Assembly: GCA_031308135.1 (NCBI GenBank)
Contig: JAHLJT010004567.1
Coordinates: forward strand, 131,973,060-132,037,059
DNA from: Acheta domesticus
Taxonomy: Eukaryota; Arthropoda; Insecta; Orthoptera; Gryllidae
Direction of reading: 5' to 3'
Length of the DNA stretch: 64,000 nt
Shown here: positions 34,345-46,924 of the stretch, one piece after another
How the letters are laid out: each line of letters starts with the position of its first letter
Position numbering within the stretch: position 1 is the stretch's first letter
Translations under genes and position numbers: made by a program
Notes under the pieces: generated by a model
What the model was told of the DNA's origin: nothing
Seen by the model: only the letters and a program-made list of their open reading frames with translations
Database searches by the model: none

Positions 34345-34970
34345 CTACCGCATACATGCGAACTAATAGAGCAAACTAATGAGATAGATGTTAGTTAGTG
34401 GCATTGTAATGTTTTTAAATTGCATTGTAATTCAATTACAACTCCAACTTATTTATACTTATGATTAACAAAAGGTAATAGTCTCATTTCAGTATTCTGG
34501 TTGATGATTTCCTCTACAAACCTGTTAAAAACTATAGAAACAATGAGAATATACTTGTAAATATAGTAGGCAATTCTTGTAACTTAAACTCCTCGTATGG
34601 ACACCATTTCCCAAACTTCTCCTCCAAACGAATTGCAGTTCTTTTTAAAATGTTTATTCTACCACGTACATCATAAATATTATCATTGTTTAATTTTCAT
34701 TTGTTTAATCCGGTAATAATTTATGTCTCCATAATCATTAATTATCTTGAAAATAAAATTAAATACAAATTACATTTCCACTGCCAGGGAACTTTATAAT
34801 TTGTAATCAAATCAAGCGAGCAGAAAAAATGGACGCAAGGCATGCTGCCACTCGCTTGTTAAACAGCAGAGTTGCGTTTTCTTTTCAGCAAGTGTCTTCT
34901 GGAGAGGCAGGGATCATTCTAACTAGAGATCTAAGAAACTAATAAAAGTTTATGGAGAAAATAAAAAGTA
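34345..34970. other. AT-rich segment, nothing recognised
   Basis: An 8-bp inverted repeat CAAGCGAG/CTCGCTTG spans 34813-34858. Nothing else supported. Confidence 0.45.
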
Positions 34971-34979
34971 ATGAAATCT

Positions 34980-35300
34980 TAAATCAGGCTTCATTAAAAT
35001 TATGGGGAGTACTTGCGATAGGGACAGCAAGCTCGGAGTCGCGTCGTGAAGAGCCGGCGCTATCTGCCCGATGAAAAGGTCGAAAGCGCTGCCTGGTGAT
35101 GGAGGATCATTCGAAGCAGTTTTTAAATAATGGACGAAGTTTCGGGAGCGAGCGTGGAGAGTGGAGTACGTCGATAAAACCCAGGGGGCCCTGGAAAAGC
35201 GTGGACTGGGGAATCCGGCTTTTCGGCACTCCTCCTTCCCTGCTCTCCACTCGCCCTTCACCCTCCTCACCTGTACCCTCGGAGGAGAGAGAAAGGTGAA
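34980..35300. promoter_or_regulatory. Moderately GC-rich non-repetitive patch; possible regulatory DNA
   Basis: Mixed-composition sequence, unlike the low-complexity islands, with CCAGGGGGCCCTGG (near-palindromic) at about 35180-35193. ORFs on both strands (67-106 codons) have no domain. Confidence 0.25.
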
Positions 35301-35399
35301 AAGATATGACTCGAGTTTGAGTAAACAACGCGATAAATAAGAGCGTCCTTCGACACGTTTGCCGTCGGGATAAGAAGAAGTTACTCATGAGAAGAAATC

Positions 35400-37950
35400 G
35401 ATATACGTTTATTTGTTATACAACAATGTTTTAATTTCGATTAGCAAACACTTCAGTGGTTGCTACGAAAACAAGAATGAGTGAGGTGTTTTGTTTGGAT
35501 CCGAAGACAATTAGTTTAATTTTCCAATTTGAGCGTGCCTCTACGTTCTTCCCAGTCTGTCTCAAACCTTTTGATTCAGTATTATCCATCTCACAATCAT
35601 TACATTTTATTCGGGAATATTTAATCTATGCGCTGACCGATTTGAACACTATTGTTTTTTTTGCTGGCACTTAGAAGAATCGTTTTCTAGAACATTAAAT
35701 ATCAGCAAAGTAAAGAAGTTATTTGTAAAAGAAATATTTCTGTAACAAATGAGATGGCTGATACTTAAGTAAAAGGTTGCCTGCTGCCAATTGGCATTGG
35801 CTCTTGAAACAAAATACATGAAGCATTACTGAACTCCATATCACCAGTGATTCCAACTCACAGTTCAAATTATTCCAAACCAATCAATCTCTAGAATGTA
35901 AACCTTTCATTGCTTTAAAATATTTTAAAAAATAGAAGCACAGTTTAAATTCTTAACTGGAAATTTTGGTTTTAGAAAAAAAAATAATATGGTTTATTCG
36001 AGGATTTTGTAATATTGCTTCTGACCATTTTCATTGCATGTGAGAATCCCAAATATTATTTATGTCTCTTACCTGAAAGGTGTATCTTCGGATCCTCATG
36101 TGAAGAAACTTAAAATTAACGGCAAATACAAATGTCAGTAAACAGATCTTGTGCGGATTTCCGGTTTGTTCTGTTAAGAATTATTATTTCTTTACAAGAT
36201 CCAATACAATTGTTGAGTAAAGCAGAGAAAAATAAAAATTGACTTTCACAAATTTTTATCTTATAAAATCCTTGATGAGTAACGTAAGTTTTAAAACGAC
36301 TGGTAATAATGAAATTTGTTAAATTTGGATAAAAAATCATGAAAAATTTGTCTATTAATTATTATTTCTTGGTGTTCACCAAGCATAAATTTAATAATCA
36401 ATTATAAGCTGAATGATTTGTGTCAAACTAGAACTGAAAGCAAAATTGTTACGTAAATCCAAATATTAATCAAAATGAAAAGCATGATTTTCTTTAAATA
36501 TCCCATATATTTCGAGATGACTGCCTCTTTGATTTCCAAGTCCCTTATATTCAATAAAAAGTTTCAGAGGTACATTCAATAGAATAATTACTAACTGAAT
36601 TGAAGAGAGAAATTAAATTAGTAAAGTATATTTAATAAAAATTTCTGCTTCTCAGATAATCACAATTTTCTATCAAAAATATACTTAGAAACGTATATCA
36701 ATTTCATTACTACTCGCTTCTTGTAATTGTATTTTCTGTCAAAAGGTTTTTTTAAAAATAGGAAGACAATATTTCCTTGTTTGAATCTCTAATAACTAAA
36801 ATAATTCAAATATCAGCGAGTTTGGAGCGTAAGGTTACTCTTGATTGATCGTCGACAGCTGAAACGATGCTTCACAACGAGTTCTCAATTGGTTTGCGTT
36901 CAAAAAGAAACGAAAATTTCATAAGCGTATTAAATATAATAAATAAAATGTAATTTAAATCAGTAAGTCTATAAATTATTTGGATTATTTATGACTTAAA
37001 AATATCTAGAAGATACCTCCAAGAAGTGGATATTCCACACAAATACTCACGATAAAATTATTTAATAAGAAGACATCTGGAGAAGATTATTTATTTGAAG
37101 ACATCTGAAGGTCGTGCAGTTTTGTAAATAACGGAAGATATCGAGTATCGTGTTCTGCACATTTACTCTGAAGAAATGGTGTTTGAGAGTGTATTGCGTG
37201 CCTTAAAATAGCTACGTATATTTCCTAAAATTTGAATAACTAATTAGTTAAATTAATTGTAGCCCTCTCTTCTCCATTCATTGATTTAGAATTCTATAAA
37301 GGTTTTCATGGGATTAAGGGTTTAGTGTGTATTTTTTAATTCATAAAATTGTATTGCACTCCTAAAGAGTACCTTGTTGTACATAAAATGAAGCCTGATT
37401 TAATAGTGAAAGCAGCGGATGCAGTGTTTTCTAGTCTTTAGCAGCCTAATCATCTAAGAAAGAGTATCATTGAACACTATACCTGACTCAGACTCCTAAA
37501 GCTACTTGTACTCGCACTATTCCGCGCCTGTAAAAGAGAGACAGAAAGACAGAGAGAAGAGGAGAGTTAGAGGAGTAAGAAAGAAAAGAAAATAGACGAT
37601 TGAATAGAAAATTAACGAAATTGAGAGAGACGGTAAATTGTAGATAGTAAATTGAAAGTTTGAGACAGAAACGATTTAACGATGTAAAGAAGTTTTAAAA
37701 TGTGTTTCTAGATTAAATTCAGAACCCAAATTACTGCTGCCAATTACATAAAATTATATTTTCTATTACTGTGTTTGAAGACATATTAATTTGATTTTGT
37801 TATTTGGAAACAATTAAAATTTCATATCTGAACAACAAATTAGTTTTTTATAGTTTGTAGCTTTAAATAATTTTAAAATCAATTCGGTAAATGCTATTTG
37901 TGGAGTTTTGTATATAATTAGAGTCAATGTAAATTATTCAGCAGGAATTC
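35400..37950. other. AT-rich segment, nothing recognised
   Basis: A purine-rich AGAGAGACAGAAAG stretch lies at about 37535-37600. ORFs up to 74 codons. No gene, RNA or repeat family seen. Confidence 0.5.
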
Positions 37951-37953
37951 AGG

Positions 37954-38134
37954 ATAAGAATAGAATGTAACTGTAAACGTGGGCTAGCCCATGCATTAAT
38001 GCACGTTTTAGTGCAAATTTCTTTTATTTATTCTACTTAATGATGCAGTTAACGGATTCTAACATTGTGGTGTGGTGAATGATGGCTATTACCACACAAA
38101 TATGGATGTATAAGCTAGCCCAATCTATTCTTAT
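37954..38134. mobile_element. Small foldback (MITE-like) element with nested palindromes
   Basis: ATAAGAATAGA (37954-37964) is perfectly inverted at 38124-38134, and TGGGCTAGC (37980-37988) is inverted at 38114-38122. Inside the left arm are two adjacent perfect 12-bp palindromes, TGGGCTAGCCCA (37980-37991) and TGCATTAATGCA (37992-38003), bracketed by AAACGTG/CACGTTT. A further hairpin GTGTGGT/ACCACAC spans 38070-38097. No target-site duplication seen. Confidence 0.6.
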
Positions 38135-38139
38135 GTTTT

Positions 38140-39590
38140 CAATGACATTATTACTGAAAAAAGACTAATAATAAGATAAGTATGGTAATGCTGAAACTCC
38201 ATGCCAATCTAAAATGTTGCATCTAGTGGTCTAAGAGTCATTCTCAGTGCAAGGCCCTCATTGACGCTACCTGTACCCTGTGTTGTGTGCCATGCATAAA
38301 AGGATCATTCGTTCAAATGCCCACTGCACCAGACAACTCCTTAGATAATACACGTATTATTTTAGCAACTAATATACTCTTAGAACGATACATTTGCTTT
38401 CGCCGTGATTATGGCACGGTACGAAACAAATAAAACGCACTTGAACATTTTTAACAGTTCAAAAATTGTTTAGTTAAAAATTTATTTTCTTAATGCAAAT
38501 GATGTAATTTTTTCAGATAAAACCTAGAGCTAATAATTATTGTCACCCTTCCAAAATTCTGATAAATTTATTATTTTCACTTGTCTGCTCATAGATACGC
38601 ATAAAAGGCTTACTTGAACCATCTACAGCATCTATAACTCTATTAACTATCTCTAAATTGTATGCACAGCAGCACTAGCAACTTTTATTAATGCAACTTC
38701 TTACACTCTTAAATTCTCAGTGTTAAACTACCGTGCTCTACACTTCAAAATGTATGCAAGTACTTCTATCAAATAATACTGCATTATATTATCTTACGTG
38801 GCATCTAATTTTCATTTGTTTATCATGAAATATACGAATATAGGTGAAGAAACTGCAAATACATATGCGATATATAGATGGAAAGTTAAAAATGCAAGAA
38901 AATCATGCACATACAATTGAATAAAAGTAATTGCTTGGTAAATATGTGAATGAAAGAGAAAATGTATAGATAATAATGCATGAAAGAGCATGATCATGTT
39001 ATTATGTAAGTATTTCTACGAAATAATGCAAGAACACACGTTAGTATATACTATTACATGCTTTCTACAACCTCAAATTGACTGCATTTCCAAATCGAAC
39101 ACTGCAAACTAATAAGGTATTCCCATAATCTGAACAATCTCAGATCCACTTTGGATTCTAATCCGGAATTAGCTTCACAGAATAACAAGAGCCGTCGAGC
39201 AGGAAAACATAGGGACGCTCCCAGTGATGCATTAGGAGCGAATGTAAAATAGACAAAGTTGAAAACACATATATGGTTGATATTGATCGTACGATCCCAT
39301 TTGAATAAAACAACATTGGAAACGGATCTGCGTCCCACGATATGGCCAAGAGAGACACTGGTGGCTAAGATCTAGGGAGGACGAAATATGAGAACAGCTG
39401 CCGATATTGAGTTACCCACTCTGTTGGACCTCTTGGGTGGTTGGAAGTCAGTAGTCCTGTTATATTTATTATTCGATTGATTTATTGTTCTCGGAGCTGA
39501 CACTGACAGCTAGTTACGGGCTGTGAACTGAAATCAGGATCATGTGCTTTCCCCAGGAAATAATGTTGAGGATCTAGAACAGTGGTGTCA
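38140..39590. other. AT-rich segment, nothing recognised
   Basis: GTTCAAATGCCC near 38313 resembles a B box, but no A box or tRNA fold could be made. ORFs up to 94 codons without domains. Confidence 0.45.
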
Positions 39591-39613
39591 AGGTTTGCTC
39601 TATATTATTTACA

Positions 39614-39859
39614 CTAACTTTCGGACACTGCTTTCTTTTTAATGAAAAGGTGATATATTTTGATTTCGTTGCATTTATAGTTGTTACATTCTTCTATTTT
39701 GTCCAAATGTGTTCGTAAATTTTGCGAAGCGCTACAAGAACCTTCATCTGCTGCAAGGACGACTGTATCATCAACAAATGTAGCAATAGTAGTGCAATGA
39801 GTTGGTGGCAAATCAGAAATGGATATTAGGTATTTTCTTCCCAGAACTGACCCGACTTG
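39614..39859 (-). pseudogene. Jockey-like non-LTR reverse transcriptase fragment
   Basis: On the minus strand the frame reads QVGSVLG, then SDLPPTH, then IATFVDDTVVLAADE, then a helix ending LRTHLDKIEE. It matches in order the reverse-transcriptase motifs QGSVLGP, the DLP spacer, the catalytic (Y/F)ADD box and the HL..IE helix of Jockey-clade elements. The catalytic Asp pair is present, but Ala is replaced by Val (FVDD), and a stop lies just before QVGSVLG. Only about 80 residues survive, so it is a dead fragment. Product role in the intact element: target-primed reverse transcription. Confidence 0.8.
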
Positions 39860-39879
39860 TTACGTGAAGCCCCGGAGGC

Positions 39880-40420
39880 AACACATGTGCCATATCCTAT
39901 GACATGGGTCTCAGATCTGTTTTATGCCCGCCCTTGAAAGCCTTCACCAGGTGCGCCAGATGCGGCCCCGTGAGCAGGAGCTTCCAGCAACCCGCACCCC
40001 CACCCCGAGAGCGCGTGCGGGAGGGAGGCTAATCCACCCCGCAACAGGAGCAGCCGCGGCCAGGGGTGGCTCGGGCAATCTAGTGCGCTAATCCAGCGGC
40101 GCGTAAATTTTCAAATATTGACGTTGGGCTTAACACGCGCGCGCGCCGCACGCGAGAAAGGGGTCCGCCGCGGGCGGTTTTTTGTTTCCCGCTCGCGCGC
40201 CCTTGTTTTGTTTCCCGCGCGCGGGCAGACGCCGCGTTATTTACAGCCGCGAAAATTGTTATGAAATATAAGTGGGCTCCGGCGTTGCCACCCCCGCCGC
40301 CACCGCCCTGCCGCCAGCCGGTGCACGCGTCGCTTCCGGTGCAAGGCTGGGCGTGCGAGGTGCTCGCGCGTGTATTTACTGCGTGTCGGTGCGCCGGTAA
40401 ATCTGGCGTGGAATGTTAAT
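39880..40420. promoter_or_regulatory. GC island with CG-alternating core; candidate regulatory element
   Basis: 40125-40225 has CGCGCGCGCCGC and CCGCGCGCGGGC runs (Z-DNA-prone), with TTTTTTGTTTCCCGCTCGCGC and TTGTTTTGTTTCCCGCGCGC as a direct repeat. GTTATTTACAGCCGCGAAAATTGTTATGAAA follows (fork-head/homeodomain-like). Not simple low complexity. No exon evident. Confidence 0.35.
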
Positions 40421-40679
40421 CATACAGAGTTTCTTTCGCCCATTAATTGTGAGCAGAGAGAGCCGCGTACGTCCCTCGCGGCCCGGTGCTGTGTGTTGGT
40501 TGAGAGAGTTATGGCGGCTGATGACAGGGCGAGGACAATGACGGCGGTTGAGAACCGAGGGAATGGGGATGGAAGGACTGATGGGATGAGGACTGAAGAG
40601 ATGAGAGAAGAGGGGATGAGAACTGCGCGGATAGGACTGATGGGTCAAGGGCTATGAAGTTGGTTACTGGTGTAAGTCA

Positions 40680-42165
40680 AGGAATAAGAATTGAGAAAAT
40701 GTTGACTCAACGAGTGAAACGTCAACAGAAAAGAAAAATCAGTCACTGAATCATTAGCCAAAAAAAAGAGAATCGAAGTTGCTCTAAAACTAAGTGATAA
40801 GAGAACTATGAGAATTATTGGCATGCGATTGGCTGTAGAGACAACGGGATGTAAATGAGAAAACACAAAAAAGTCGGAAAACCGAAGAGGGGAGATGAAG
40901 CACCTGTGGGAATAGTGAGTGCAGTTAAGAGAAGGATAAAAAATAATAGAAGAATACGATTGAGGAGAAACTTCAGAGTTCAAATTTATTTACATTTTTT
41001 GAAATAATAGACTAAAATACAGTTATAAAGATGGCGTATGTCCGTTTTCACTGTTAACTCTGAATATTTGAAAATTGCAAAAGTTTGAAATTTGTTTGGC
41101 TACTTTGGGTGACCTTGGGGCTACTTTGGCTACTTTGGCTACTATAACAAATTTATAGATAGGCATTGTTCCTTGAAGTAAAACGTTTTCTCCATATTTA
41201 GTTCTTTCATTAAGGTCATATACATTTTTTGAACATTTTTGTCGTTTTCGCGCAATATTGCATGCAATACGTGCAATGAAAATAGCAAGACGATTTTCTT
41301 GAAAACGGCTCCAATTTTTTCTTTAAACTTTGTATGTATGTATAGTACTAAATACACAAGCTACAAAATGACATATATGACATATTGCCCTTCTTTGTTT
41401 TTTCAAGAATTACAATAATATAATTTTGTTGACTTGTCTCTCATAACGTTAATATTTACACTAGAGGCGATTTGTTCAAATTATTGTATACATAAATACA
41501 CGTGATCTAAATAATGTAGCATAGTTTCTCGAAACCTCAACTAATCAAGTAAGGTTTTTTAAAATTCGAAATTTTCTGTGAAAAAAAGGTTCACATTTCT
41601 CATTTACAGTTGCGCTTAAACGCCAATTTTCTTCAAAAGAGTTACAATTTTTTCAATGACAATTTCCATTTATGATAAGGATTTACTCTTTTTTAATATT
41701 CTTAAAGTAATATTTCGGGTCTACTCTTAGAAAATTGAAGAATTGAGAAAATTTCAGAAAATGTACTTGAGGGCGATAGATGGCAGCTGGCTAGTGTATG
41801 AGGCAAGTCCGAATAGCTGAGCGCGAAGAATATTGAAAACTAATACGAGAAAGTCTGTGTCATTCTGTAGCACCACTAGTTTAATGTATAACGCTTTATG
41901 TACATTTGTTTAAGATTAAATAAACCATTCATATATGCTGACTAAAATGGTCACATTTTTAATATCAACATATTTCCAGTCGTTACATTCAATCAATGAA
42001 CACTGTTAGTAAGGACTGAAAACATGAATTTCCACCAAAATGCCTAGATTACTTTTTTAAGCTAATTAATTACCATCCCTGAGCATAGCCTGCGTCACAA
42101 ATTTAATTGTATTAGCTGAAGCACGTTTTCAATCTTTGGTACTTCCTTTCTCTTCTCTTCATTCA
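40680..42165. other. AT-rich segment, nothing else recognised
   Basis: Apart from the small tandem repeat at 41.1 kb no feature is supported. Confidence 0.5.
41095..41143 (+). repeat. Short tandem repeat (CTACTTTGG)
   Basis: GGCTACTTTG recurs about four times in about 50 bases with a 9-bp period near its end. Confidence 0.75.
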
Positions 42166-42179
42166 ATAAAGGTGAAACG

Positions 42180-42560
42180 GGGGTAACGGCACTGTAATAT
42201 AGGCGGCGGCGCGGCGCTAGCATGCCTTAAGTCAGTCCGCTATCCTCTATCCGTCCGTCCCCATTTGCCGTCCTCCCCGTGCTTTCACCCTGAACCGGCG
42301 CGGCGTCTTCCTTCCTCGCCGGCCCCAGGGGCGGAGTCATCGTTTTAGTTGATTGGCTAGCTCAGCGCGGAGGATCGATGTGGCCACCGCTAGAGCCTAA
42401 TATATCCTCCGTCGCGTCGCCTGTCTAGGTACTGCGCCAGCTGACCCGACGTCGTGAGAGGTTCGTGCGTTCTGTCGGCTACGTAAAGGCAGACGCTCCA
42501 GGTCAAGGACGAAGGGGAAAAGGAGAAAGAGGGCGAAAGGGAAGCGATGGCAGGGGAGGG
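42180..42560. promoter_or_regulatory. GC island with promoter-like words
   Basis: CpG-rich. Contains GATTGGC (inverted CCAAT) at about 42351, GGGGCGGAG at 42329-42337 and AATATATCC at about 42399. The words are suggestive of a promoter in either direction, but no exon, initiator or coding start supports it. Confidence 0.25.
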
Positions 42561-42699
42561 TGATGGCGTGACTGAGTGCACGTGTCCAAAAGGAAGAGGG
42601 AGATAAAGTCTGGGTCAGGGCTTTTTGGAAAGCCCTCCAAGGGGGACGACGAAACTGCCGAAAAGGCGGACGCTGAAGCAAGTCAAATTTTTAGGCGTT

Positions 42700-44190
42700 G
42701 TCTGAGAACATATACATCTAAAAATGTTCTGTTTAAGCCTATACTGATAAAGAAAAAACAGTTATTATGATAAGAACTGATCTGAAGGATCAAATATTAC
42801 AAACAAAAATAAAGAAGACAAAAATAAAACAAAAGATGACAAAAATAAAAAAGCTGGCAGAAATTATGTCTGCTTCATTTTTTATATTATTTCATATTAA
42901 ATTATTTGAAGTAACTGTAAGCTGGAAGTATTGTTAAAATTGTTGCCAAAACCATTTGTTTATTCAATAGAATTCATACTAACCCATAACACAGATTTTG
43001 ATTTTAGATGAAATATGTTTCAGACTATCAATTTCAAGATTTTGTAAAGTGTTATTAATATCACAATATCTATTTCCAATTTTAGAGTATAAAATATATT
43101 TTATATGAATAGAAAAATTAAGGAGTAAAATACGACATAAAACTTCTGTCACAGGGAGTACATGTATGTGTGTGAAAGGTACTGAAATTACACCTCAATT
43201 AAAAACGAACAATATCGCAGAAATCAATTATTTGGTCTTAATTATGTCTTATCTCGTGGGATCTGAAGTGAAACGAAAATAGGCGATAAAAAACGACTTG
43301 GAGTCTATCTGTAGTAAATTATTGATTTACAATTCATGGCCTGTGCATCCTTTCCACTTCACAGAATATTCAGCTGAAACTATGTAGATCCTAAATACAG
43401 TGGAAATATTTATGTAAACGACCTGAAAGTGATGATGTCGGCATGTATAGTTTGGTTTCATAAACGGCACAAGGCTCGTTTTCATTTGTGGTAGAACTCT
43501 ATAAATGTGATTCATCACGCCGACCATAGGTGACAGACTACAAAGTATGTTACACTGAAGGTAATTCAGAAAGTATTTAATCTTTATGGTGCAATAACCA
43601 GGCAAGCAATTTCCCGTTTTAAATTCATTTTACAAATTTAGATGTTAATCTCGAAGTAGGCACATTTGTTCTCTTGGTTAGCTATTAAACAAGCTTGGAG
43701 ATCACAATCTCTTCTTGTAGATTGCAATCTCAAAAAACAAGATATAACGTAATTTTACAGTTAAAAAAATGCTCTGACGCTTCAATAAGTATTAACTTAA
43801 TATCAATTTCTATTGTTTTGTAAAAAGAATATTCCACTCATTAACGGCAAGACAATTTACCCATATATCTGGTACGTTCCAATTAGGGCGGTGTGTCTCG
43901 AAATAATTATAGCTTCTTTCTTTATTATTTTATCTCCTTCTTCTGGCTAACAATAACCTACGTTATATGAATCATATGTGGTGACATGCACCAAAAGTGC
44001 GAGAATTACAAATGAAATTAGTATTTTGCACAATATGAAACACACTTGAATACAATTGCATTCTAGGAATTGTCTTATCAAATATCATTCTCGTTTTAGG
44101 AATTTCTAAATAAAATTACTTGTCGCTTTGCGACTCGGACGTTTATCAGAATGTTTAATATACTCCTGGCATTACCTTTGACACATTTAT
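42700..44190. other. AT-rich segment, nothing recognised
   Basis: An AAAATAAA-rich stretch near 42800-42850. ORFs up to 92 codons without domains. Confidence 0.5.
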
Positions 44191-44239
44191 AAATGTGAAA
44201 TACAAATTGCCTGTAATACCGTACACCGGTTGTAGGATG

Positions 44240-44520
44240 TTTCCCGTGTCGTTCCTCCAGCCCGGCGAATTAAAACCACTCTCATTCCTCCCGCCTGCGT
44301 CTCTCCGCCCAGTTGGCAGCGTATGCCCGGCCGCCTGCCTCCAGCCGCGGCCTCTAGCGGCGCAGTCTTATCCGCGCCCGCAGATTAACGCGGCCTCCAC
44401 GCTTTATGGAAGCGCGCGGCGCGGCGTGGCGGGGCGGCGGGGCGGGGGCGGGCCCATTACCAGCGGCAGGAATCCGCTGGGCTGCCGGGGCTCATCTTAT
44501 CCTCGCTCGCTTCGCTGGCC
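44240..44520. promoter_or_regulatory. GC island with embedded GATA and homeodomain words
   Basis: CpG-rich and non-repetitive at 44250-44400, with GTCTTATCCGCGCCCGCAG, AGATTAACGCGG, CCCATTACC and ATCTTATCC. Followed by a C/T-rich tract. Resembles regulatory DNA; no exon found. Confidence 0.35.
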
Positions 44521-45220
44521 TCCCCTCCCCACTCCCCCTCACCCATCACCCCCGTCCGCCTGCGGATCCACCCTCCCCTCCCGGCCCCTCGCCCCCCACA
44601 CACTCATATCTCTTGTCTTCCTTATGAATTTCCTCTACCCCTGCCTCTTCTTACACTGTGTGCTTTCATATTCCGTCCGCTTCCCCCTCTCTCCCCTTCT
44701 CTCTTTATCTCCTCTACCACCACTCTCCGAAGCATCTGTTCTTCTCCTTTACCTCCTCCGACATCCCTCCCCTCCCGGCCCCTGCCCTCCCTGTATCCAC
44801 CCTCGCCCCATCACTAAACTCATACCGCCTGTCTTCTGCATTTCTTCTACCCCCTCTTACCCTGTGAACCTTCACTTTCCCTCCGCTACCTCTCTCCTCC
44901 TCTACTACCACTATACCAAGCATTTGCTTTCCTTCTTTGTTTCCTCCCTCATGCGCCATCCCTCTCCTACTGCCCTTCCTCTAGTCTTCGCCGCTTCAGC
45001 CAGCCTGTCCTCTTTGCCTCCCTTCCTTTGCTCCTTTCCCCCAAAATTACACGCCTTCCTTGCATTTTCCATGCGCTGGCCACCAACCTCCCCCAGGTCT
45101 TTCTCTTCCCGCCACCCGTCCCCCGCGACGGTGCACGATTCGTTCGCGACGTCTCTCGTTGCTCTTTGCCCTTTCGCGACCTCCGGCCCCCTAACGCCCC
45201 GCCCCATTTCATCTGGCGCT
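44520..45220 (+). repeat. C/T-rich low-complexity tract
   Basis: Pyrimidine-rich, with CCTCTCC, CTCTCCTCC and a repeated block: CTACCCCTGCCTCTTCTTACACTGTG near 44635 is echoed by CTACCCCCTCTTACCCTGTG near 44848. The phrase CATCCCTCCCCTCCCGGCCCCT near 44762 echoes CACCCTCCCCTCCCGGCCCCT near 44570. So the tract is a roughly 200-bp degenerate tandem duplication. It explains the 348-codon + ORF and the minus-strand ORFs. Confidence 0.55.
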
Positions 45221-45477
45221 AATGTATTGCCTAGTCATTAAAACTTTTGGGAATCGCTGAGTAGATCGTTATTTCAGTATTTGTGGAAGCTTCTGTCTGC
45301 AAATTGATTAAATGGTACTCATAATTCAATAATTATCTAACTTTTACGTTCTCCATTTAAGTTGTTTTATATTTTACACTAAGTTTTTTTGCCAATATAC
45401 CTGATACCATAATCTGTAATTTTATTTTCTGACAGGTCTATGCGTATGTGAGTGTAAATGAACGTGAGCAATGCAGC

Positions 45478-45535
45478 GAGAGAGAGAGAGGAAAAGAGAG
45501 GGAGGGAGGGAAGGAGAGAAAGGAGAGAGAAGATA
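45478..45535 (+). repeat. (AG)n/(GGGA)n purine microsatellite
   Basis: GAGAGAGAGAGAGG, then GAGGGAGGGAGGGAAGG. Confidence 0.85.
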
Positions 45536-45949
45536 AAAATGATAAGGAAAGAAGAAATTAGTAAAAATATAAAATATTAGCTAGATAGAGATTTAAAGAG
45601 GCATCCGACAAGTTGCAAATGACTACAAATCCACGGATATTTTATTTTCATGTTTTATCGCCTTCTTGGCGTTAAGCTCTAGGTTTCACTTTCACAGCAT
45701 ATAGCAGGTGCAACCAGGTCAAGGGTACCAAAAGTTTTGTCACCAAGGAAAGCGACCATTTACTTCACCTACAGAAAACCATGATCTTGCAAGCATAGTT
45801 TATATGCCACATAAAAGCCAGTAATTTCACGTATTTATACATCTTCAACACATAACGATCCAATCAATAATCCAATAAACGACTTCTAACGGAAAGCAGA
45901 AACGGAATATCACTTTTATTCTGGTAAAATGTGCAACTTCACTTTATCG

Positions 45950-46330
45950 CTTTCAAGCCCAGGAAGCGTGCGCTTTTCGTTTTGCTTTGAGCAGCGGAGC
46001 GAGCGAGCCACGTGATCTGGCGCCGTCGGCGATTCGTTGCAGCCGAATAACGCTCAGCGTTTCCGCTTCAAAGCGAGAGATAAAGCACCTTACCGCACAA
46101 TACCGAGGAAAGAATGCGCGGGGCAATGAATTTCGTTCGATTAGGGGAGCGTAAATCAAGTTGATTCAGAAGAACGCGTTGCTTAAAAAGTTAGGCTACT
46201 CGCGCACCACCGAATAAAGCACTCGTAAATCTCGCCGGGGCGGCGCGAGAAATGTGCGCAGAATGGCGCCGCACGCACTGCGGCTGCTGCGAGGGACGGA
46301 GAAACTGATACAATTCAGACGCGATCGCGC
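45950..46330. promoter_or_regulatory. CpG-rich non-repetitive island
   Basis: Contains CCACGTGATC, GCGCCGTCGGCG, GCGAGAGATAAAGC and GGCGCGAGAAATG. Mixed words and no tandem structure, so perhaps regulatory. No ORF of interest. Confidence 0.3.
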
Positions 46331-46924
46331 GGGAAAGAACTGGTTTTATTAACTCCATTCCTCAGTTCTCCAGAACGGATATTTCACTCTAGAAGTGGAA
46401 CAAATCCACCATTTTCTCTAGTCGCGCTCAAGACATATTCTTAGATCCATTGCATCTTTCATTTTCAAAACTATTATTTGTGATAAATTTAGATAAGCAT
46501 ATACGAGAGAATGGGAAATTCAAACGTAGCGAATTTGTGACGTAGCCGAGCTACATAGAGAGGATGTTCACACTGCCCGTTTACAAAATGTTGCCAACTG
46601 CTTTGGAACGTAATTTCTCTTGTTTTCTTTGATTAACAACAGTCGGATGCCGGAGAAGAGCATTAACAATGGGCCACGATCTGCACGCAGTTTATCCTTC
46701 TCCGTCGTGATCTTTTTTTCATCATTCTTATAAAGTGAAGTTCAGTTGATCTTTCTTTCGCATTTTTCATTTCCTGCTCCCTTGAAAGAAGACTCCGGCT
46801 GTACCACGAAAACGCAAATTTTATCCCCGAATATGTCAAGAGATGTGACGCGAGCAGAGAGGTAAAAAAACAGGTAGCAAAATTCATGAGCAAGGAGTAC
46901 TTATGCTGAAGAGTACGTGAGGAG

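Noticed and set aside
38215..38340. Possible tRNA or SINE head with GTTCAAATGCCC
   Set aside because: No A box and no cloverleaf pairing could be made.
44195..45241. 348-codon + ORF, the longest without N
   Set aside because: It is Pro/Ser/Leu-rich, lies in a C/T-rich duplicated tract, and has long open frames on the opposite strand; no domain is seen.
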